From Pseudomonadota bacterium (GTDB lineage: Bacteria; Myxococcota_A; Polyangia; Polyangiales; Polyangiaceae), in contig JAEYYX010000007.1 in NCBI GenBank assembly GCA_023428245.1, forward strand, positions 1 to 56,290: a stretch of 56,290 nt of DNA, written 5' to 3'. This document shows, in pieces, positions 51,726 through 56,290 of this stretch. The notes under the pieces are model-generated. The model was not told the DNA's origin and searched no databases. It worked only from the letters and a program-made list of their open reading frames with translations. Numbering within the stretch: position 1 is the first letter of the stretch; each line of letters begins with the position of its first letter. A program made the translations under genes and the position numbers.

Positions 51726-53267
51726 TCAATCGGCGGCGCGAGCAAACCGAGCGCGGACGGGAATACGGAAGGAGAGTGCCCGCTCCGGTTCGGGGAAGTC
51801 GATCTGTTCGGCGGCGCGCTGCAAGCAGGCGCCAAGAGGACTCACCGCGATCGCCTTCGGCTGAACTTCCACATTCGCCTTTCGGCCCCGTGCGGGCACT
51901 CTGAAGTGGAGCATGGCCTCGGGGTTCTTCTCGGCGAGCTCGAGATGCGCCATGAAACAAGCTTCGAGGGCTGTGCCTTGCGCGTGGATCGAGCGAGTCA
52001 GCTCCTCCTCCGGTGACCGCGGAGGTTCTGGCTCGACGTCCGATTTGCTCTGCCCCTCCCGGTCAGCCTCTCGCTCTTTCGAAGAGCCACCCACGACCAC
52101 AACCTGCTCGGTGCGATCCCGCATCAAAAATCCCATCGCGACAGTCAACGCGAAGATCAGGAGCACAAGCGCACCCCACAGCATCGTATTGTTTGAACGT
52201 CTGCCCGAAAGCAGCGCGTCTGGCACCGAGCTTACCGAGCTCACCGAGCGCATGGCGCCGCGAAACTCCTTCGCGAGCGCTTCTTCTCGAACTTGCAGGG
52301 GCTCGACATTGACCGTGGCAGGCAGGATGTCGAAATCTCTTTCGACGATCCGCTTCAGCTCCTCAGCGAGGTCGTCATCGTCGTCGCTCTGAAATCGCCG
52401 AAGTTCCCTCGAGAATTCACGCACCGAAGCGAATCTCTCCCGGGGATCTTTCTCGAGCGCCCTCATGAGCACCTCCTCGAACCCTTCAGGGATGTCGTTC
52501 CTGAACTGTGAGGGGCGCGGTGGCGGCTCGTGGGCCATTCTCTGGACGGTCTCTCCGATCACGTCCGACTGAAACGGCGTCTCGAGCGTCAGTAATTCGA
52601 GGAGCAAAATAGCCGCTGAATATTGGTCAGCGCGAGGCGATGCCGCTTCTCCTCTGAGCGTCTCCGGCGCGGCGTAGCCGAGTTTCCCGCGGAAGACGCC
52701 GGAGGCAGACGAGACCCGGCCTGTCCGACCGTTCATGCTCGCGATGCCGAAGTCGAGTAAGTAGACGTAGCCGGTCCGATCCAAGAGCACATTGTCAGCG
52801 GCGACGTCTCGATGGACGATTTCACCGACCGTGCCATCGTCGTTCAGAAATTCGTGAGCATACTGGAGCGCGTCAAGGACCCGGCGCACGATGAAAAGAC
52901 AGATTCCAATAGGAACCTGTTTGCTAATCGAGTGGCGATAGTCGAGCCAGCGCGAGACCGGATAACCGTGAACGTACTCAAGCGCCATCACGTACGCTCC
53001 ATCCTCGACGCCAAAGTCGAGGATGTTCGGGATCGACGGATGCTGCATGCGCGAAAGGATCTGAGCTTCGCGACGGAAGAGCCGATTGCCTTCCTCGCTT
53101 ACCCTCATCTCCGGGCGCATGATCTTCAGCACCACCGGCCGCTTGAAGCCGTCGACTCCTTCGAGCCGTCCGAGGAGCACCTTGCCCATGCCTCCCTGAG
53201 CCAGGTGGTGGACCACCCGATAGCGGCCGAGGATCAACGAAGACTCGGGAGGCTCAGAGGGCTGCAT
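51726..53267 (-). CDS. Ser/Thr protein kinase with C-terminal AgmX/TonB-like domain
   Basis: The N-terminal Hanks kinase has a Gly loop GRYRVVHHLAQGGMGKVLLG, VVLK lysine, HRDVAADN catalytic loop (the usual HRDLKP Lys is replaced by Ala) and DFGIASM. A membrane helix (LWGALVLLIFALTVAMGFLM) follows at about 365-384. The last ~90 residues (ACFMAHLELAEKNPEAMLHFRVP ... LGACLQRAAEQIDFPEPE) match the AgmX/PglI C-terminal domain frequent in myxobacterial periplasmic proteins. ATG 53267 follows the FecR-like stop; TTG 53273 would overlap it as TTGA. Paired with the FecR-like gene. Confidence 0.9.
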   Translation of the reverse strand: MQPSEPPESSLILGRYRVVHHLAQGGMGKVLLGRLEGVDGFKRPVVLKIMRPEMRVSEEGNRLFRREAQILSRMQHPSIPNILDFGVEDGAYVMALEYVHGYPVSRWLDYRHSISKQVPIGICLFIVRRVLDALQYAHEFLNDDGTVGEIVHRDVAADNVLLDRTGYVYLLDFGIASMNGRTGRVSSASGVFRGKLGYAAPETLRGEAASPRADQYSAAILLLELLTLETPFQSDVIGETVQRMAHEPPPRPSQFRNDIPEGFEEVLMRALEKDPRERFASVREFSRELRRFQSDDDDDLAEELKRIVERDFDILPATVNVEPLQVREEALAKEFRGAMRSVSSVSSVPDALLSGRRSNNTMLWGALVLLIFALTVAMGFLMRDRTEQVVVVGGSSKEREADREGQSKSDVEPEPPRSPEEELTRSIHAQGTALEACFMAHLELAEKNPEAMLHFRVPARGRKANVEVQPKAIAVSPLGACLQRAAEQIDFPEPERALSFRIPVRARFARAAD

Positions 53268-53269
53268 AT

Positions 53270-54766
53270 TCAAGGAGAGGGGGGGGCTTCGCTGCTCTTG
53301 GGGCGACGTAGGTAGTAATGAGTACCACGGCCAGGCCGCGTGAAGGCAAGCGCCATCGTGCCCTGAGGGCTCGCGATAGTCGAGAAGCGACGCTGACTGT
53401 CGAGGGTGAGCTCAGTTCCGTCGAGCATGACCGAATAGCCGGGCATGGCTTGTCCCGCGACCGAGACGGGACTGCCAGGCTCGAAGCGATCACTCGGCTC
53501 GGCGACGCGGGCCGCGGTCGCTTGGGCATCGACGCGGATGTCGACGGTCGTTCTTCGAGAGGTTCGCTTCGGCGTCCCGGTAGTCGAAAAGACGAGCTGG
53601 TGGGTCCCGGGACCGAGCCGTCCTGAAGGCAAGGCGACAGACGGCTGAGCAACAGACATCACCTGACCGTCGAGCGTGAGCTCATAGGTAGTACCCGTTG
53701 GAGCGCTCGGCCATACAACGGTGATTTGTGGCAAGCGCTCTTGGTAGTAGACCGTGTAGACGCGTCCGTCGGCATGGACAGTCGCTGACGGCGTAAACGC
53801 CGGGAGCGGCTTGGCGCCTTTGTCGCGGAGCACTTCGAACTGGCCTTCAGCCGCCAAACGCTCGCCTCCATCCGTACAGTAGAGAGCGTACTTGTATTTA
53901 CCGCCGCCAAAGTTGAGCGCGAGCGTGCCCACGCCCTCCACCTCCTGTTCCCCCGCCCGGAGCCGCGATGAGCCCGGACAGAGGCCCTCGCCTTGAAAGC
54001 CAATACGCGTGGGCGGCTCAGGATCGTGCACCCAGAAGGTCTCTCCGGCTCTGACGACGAGATCGCTCACCGGGCTGGCCGGAACCGTGTTGTCTTCATC
54101 CCTCGCGGACCGCGCCGCTTCTTTGGCTCCTTCGCTCGGACCATCAACGACGAGGCCCCCGAGCTCCAGGGTAAGACTTTCCCCGGCCCCCAGGCTGCGA
54201 GGGGACGCGCCCACAAGCTCCACGCGTCCGAGGACCACACTTGCGACGAGCCTCGAGCCGACCCTCTGGAGCCGCACAGTGCTCCCCGCCTCGAGGGCAA
54301 GCTCACCAAAGAGTGACTCGAGGCGTACGCCCTCGTCCACCGTACCGACGTCCACCTGGCCGAGTTCAACCGTTACCCCGAGCGTGCCCGAGCCAGAACG
54401 CCGTCCGAACCGGACCTGAGAGTCCGGACGCAAGAACAAGCGCGCGCGCGCTCCGAGCCGGAAGTTCGCGTTTGATGTTTTGTCTGTGCGGGCCGCATCG
54501 CCATCAAAGAAAGCATCGCGTCGCGCAGCGGGACTCCACTCGTTCATGTTCACGCTGAAGTCGCGCTCCGGGCGACCCGTGAACTCCATCAAGACAGCGA
54601 TCGGCCGTGGCGACCAGAGCAGGTACAAGAAGATTCCCAGTCCTGCGAAGAGCACTCCGGCGAAGAGCGCGCGAAACCTCCCCCACCGCCCCCCGAACCA
54701 GCGGGAGACCCGCACCTCCAGGGCTTGGGCAAAGCGCTCCCCCGTTCTCCGCCTCGTCCTCATCAT
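53270..54766 (-). CDS. FecR-domain membrane protein
   Basis: A basic N-terminus and one membrane helix (RALFAGVLFAGLGIFLYLLW, ~33-52) precede a FecR-like beta domain (ARLFLRPDSQVRFGRRSGSGTLGVTVELGQVDVGT, LESLFGELALEAGSTVRLQRVG). The rest (~230-498) is beta-rich with Ig-like repeats (GPGTHQLVFSTTGTPKRTSRRTTVDIRVD; SPVSVAGQAMPGYSVMLDG). FecR domains usually sense periplasmic signals; here no sigma factor is encoded, and the partner may be the kinase directly downstream (4-base junction). Confidence 0.85.
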   Translation of the reverse strand: MMRTRRRTGERFAQALEVRVSRWFGGRWGRFRALFAGVLFAGLGIFLYLLWSPRPIAVLMEFTGRPERDFSVNMNEWSPAARRDAFFDGDAARTDKTSNANFRLGARARLFLRPDSQVRFGRRSGSGTLGVTVELGQVDVGTVDEGVRLESLFGELALEAGSTVRLQRVGSRLVASVVLGRVELVGASPRSLGAGESLTLELGGLVVDGPSEGAKEAARSARDEDNTVPASPVSDLVVRAGETFWVHDPEPPTRIGFQGEGLCPGSSRLRAGEQEVEGVGTLALNFGGGKYKYALYCTDGGERLAAEGQFEVLRDKGAKPLPAFTPSATVHADGRVYTVYYQERLPQITVVWPSAPTGTTYELTLDGQVMSVAQPSVALPSGRLGPGTHQLVFSTTGTPKRTSRRTTVDIRVDAQATAARVAEPSDRFEPGSPVSVAGQAMPGYSVMLDGTELTLDSQRRFSTIASPQGTMALAFTRPGRGTHYYLRRPKSSEAPPSP

Positions 54767-55061
54767 GCGTCTCCTGAGTTTTCAGGGAGCTAGCGCATTG
54801 TTCAAGATCGGGAGCCCCACTTTCCTTGGGAGCTCCCCGTACTCGTCTCGCTCGGGCTTGGCTCTCAGACTACGGCGCGATTTCGCTCTCCCGAGATTCG
54901 GTCCGGAGCGTCCGTGGCTTCTTGGCGCAGAAAACAGGGAAAAAGCGAAGAGCCGGGGACTCACCCCCACCCCGAAAGCAGGCCCGTGTTGCCGAGCTAC
55001 AGAGTGGACGCTATGATGAAATGACTTCGCGCGTTTCTCGGTTCTCGCCCCAGCCTGGTTC

Positions 55062-55211
55062 ATGACACGCAAGACTGACGCTTCCCCGCCGACTCGCCCG
55101 AACGAACCCGCTCCGAAGGAGCGGAAGAAGGCCGGCAGCACCGCGCCGTCGACGCCCCTCAGCATCCTCGAAGCCGAGCGAAAAGCGCACGAACAGAAGA
55201 ACGAGCGCTGA
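55062..55211 (+). CDS. Possible small protein (49 aa)
   Basis: ATG 55062 opens a 49-residue hydrophilic frame with a Pro/Lys-rich first half and an amphipathic helical end (TPLSILEAERKAHEQKNER). No domain, no strong Shine-Dalgarno and no homologue known to me; the amino-acid composition is more protein-like than in neighbouring frames. Confidence 0.35.
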   Translation: MTRKTDASPPTRPNEPAPKERKKAGSTAPSTPLSILEAERKAHEQKNER

Positions 55212-55752
55212 TCGTTTGAAGCGTTGTCCCCAAGAGCGCCTCAGCATTCCGTTGAGCGCGCATGCGCCGCACCACCTTGCGTCGTCTCGAAACAATCGTC
55301 TTTCTGTTCACTGCGGGAAACACGAAAGCGCCGCTCCTGTTCTCCCCCCTTCGAGTCACCTGAGAGTCGGCGCAAGGCTCGCGCGAATTTTGTCTCTCAG
55401 GCGAGCGCGTTCGAGCGCGACCAGGACAATGCGCGCAAACACGTCGCCACGGGCGATACACATCCCGCGCACACTCAATCAGGTCAAAGTCCCCGCGTTC
55501 ACCGTTATCAGGGAAGCTTCGGGAGCAGAGAACGCGCAAGAAGTTCGCTTTTCTGTTTCGGACTGGTGTCGAAACGCTGTCGCCACATATGTGAGCGGAT
55601 GATGTGTCTACGCTCGCCGCGATCGCTCATCATCCTTGACACCTCGCGGGCCCACAAACTAGCATCCGGTTTACTTGTTTTGGTCGCACCAAGACGAAGC
55701 AAAAAAAACCACTAATGCCCGGCGAACTCGCCGCGGCGAGGAGAGAATCGAG
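55212..55752. other. 541-bp intergenic region before the haemoglobin gene
   Basis: Long open frames on both strands (up to ~160 codons) translate into Arg/Ser/Cys-rich sequence with no domain, so I see no gene. The part from ~55580 is AT-richer and holds the candidate haemoglobin promoter. No repeats or RNA gene were recognised. Confidence 0.5.
55636..55665 (+). promoter_or_regulatory. Candidate promoter of the truncated haemoglobin gene
   Basis: TTGACA (55636-55641, perfect -35) and TAGCAT (55660-55665, four of six) are 18 bp apart, ~90 bp before the start codon. Confidence 0.5.
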
Positions 55753-56109
55753 ATGAGCTCACTCTATGAGAAGATCGGCGGCGAAGCGGCTGTGGACGCG
55801 GCCGTGGACGTGTTTTATCGGAAGGTGTTGGCGGACGACCGCATCAGTCACTTCTTCGACGACATCGACATGGACCGTCAGCGCGTCAAACAGAAGGCCT
55901 TTCTTACCTTTGCGTTCGGTGGACCTGCAAACTACTCCGGGAAGGACATGCGGGCGGCGCACGCCAGAATGAACCTCACCGAAGCCGACTTTACAGCCGT
56001 CATGGAGAACCTCGGCGGAACGCTGAAAGAACTCGGCGTTCCTGACGAACTCATCGCCGAGGCCGCCGCGATCGCGACAAGCGTCAAAGGCGATGTCCTC
56101 AACCAATAA
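55753..56109 (+). CDS. Group I truncated haemoglobin
   Basis: The 118-residue protein is a 2-on-2 truncated globin: SLYEKIGGEAAVDAAVDVFYRKVLADDRISHFF with Tyr22 at B10, KAFLTFAFGGPANYSGKDMRAAH with proximal His70. Such globins bind oxygen and scavenge nitric oxide. The start ATG 55753 has GAGGAGAG upstream. Complete gene, followed by 181 bp of sequence to the window end in which I see nothing. Confidence 0.95.
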   Translation: MSSLYEKIGGEAAVDAAVDVFYRKVLADDRISHFFDDIDMDRQRVKQKAFLTFAFGGPANYSGKDMRAAHARMNLTEADFTAVMENLGGTLKELGVPDELIAEAAAIATSVKGDVLNQ

Positions 56110-56290
56110 GACAAAGCGAACCGCCGCTCCTCGGGCGCTGGATCGCACGAGGCTCCCGCGCGTCCACGAACAACAGATCCGCCGCCGCGCTCAGCGCACC
56201 GCGAACAGGGCGGCGCAAGTCCAGAAGGTCTGTCGCCGCCGTTCGCCGGGGCGCGGGAGAGGCGTTATTGGGGGAGGCGCAAAAACCCCG

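Noticed and set aside
55224..55715. 163-codon frame before the haemoglobin gene
   Set aside because: Ser/Arg/Cys-rich, overlapped by equally long frames on both strands; no sign of coding constraint.

Overview
The window is GC-rich and almost entirely bacterial coding sequence. Several traits point to a myxobacterium (Myxococcota, Polyangia-like): two eukaryote-type Ser/Thr kinases with C-terminal tails, a kinase/FecR-like pair, a tetratricopeptide/PEGA-type protein, a receiver/PATAN (DUF4388) signalling hybrid, two bactofilins, and several lipoproteins with Gly/Ser-rich linkers. The lineage is inferred from gene content; no phylogenetic marker was compared computationally.

Layout. (1) 1-4150 is an accessory block: an Mrr-like nuclease overlapping a DUF4062 protein by 4 bases, a divergent helix-turn-helix gene broken by a frameshift in a G run, and a small orphan gene. 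It lies on the 3' side of a tRNA-Cys gene (4282-4353), with three 10-bp-phased GTCCCG repeats between them, so it looks like the edge of a tRNA-linked island. (2) 4683-10083 carries a Ser/Thr kinase, a TPR/PEGA-like exported protein, a small family protein and a large c-di-GMP-type signalling hybrid whose HD-GYP and receiver sites look degenerate. (3) 10891-15269 is housekeeping: rplM-rpsI, argC, uvrB. (4) 15327-20272 (minus) is an envelope cluster: mannose-1-phosphate guanylyltransferase, a TonB-like protein, uppP, a TlpA-like thioredoxin and an unknown membrane protein. (5) 20409-31113 holds a zinc-ribbon membrane protein, a cyclophilin, a Gly-rich lipoprotein, RNase J coupled to a PPP-type phosphatase lipoprotein, a rhodanese, a GT2 glycosyltransferase, and thioredoxin directly abutting a 1061-residue lipoprotein. 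(6) 31315-33749 (plus) is trmH, two bactofilins, a possible 35-codon leader ORF and pyrE. (7) 33795-38473 contains an RlmI-like methyltransferase with a Nudix hydrolase, rsgA, a pseudo-receiver LuxR-type regulator and a small basic protein with a strong terminator. (8) 38628-39552 is iron storage: bfr and bfd, divergent, with a Fur-like palindrome before bfd. (9) 39602-54766 holds an M16 peptidase pair, a GMC oxidoreductase, a VWA lipoprotein, treZ, a GH9 cellulase-like lipoprotein, a PaaI-type thioesterase, a 1-Cys peroxiredoxin and a FecR-like/kinase pair. (10) The right end has a 541-bp stretch without a convincing gene, then a group I truncated haemoglobin.

The strongest leads are the Mrr/DUF4062 module beside tRNA-Cys, the signalling proteins with lost catalytic or phosphoacceptor residues, a bacterioferritin in which the His130 ferroxidase ligand is Ala, and palindromes immediately upstream of uvrB and bfd. 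No CRISPR array, insertion sequence, transposase, rRNA gene or integrase was found.
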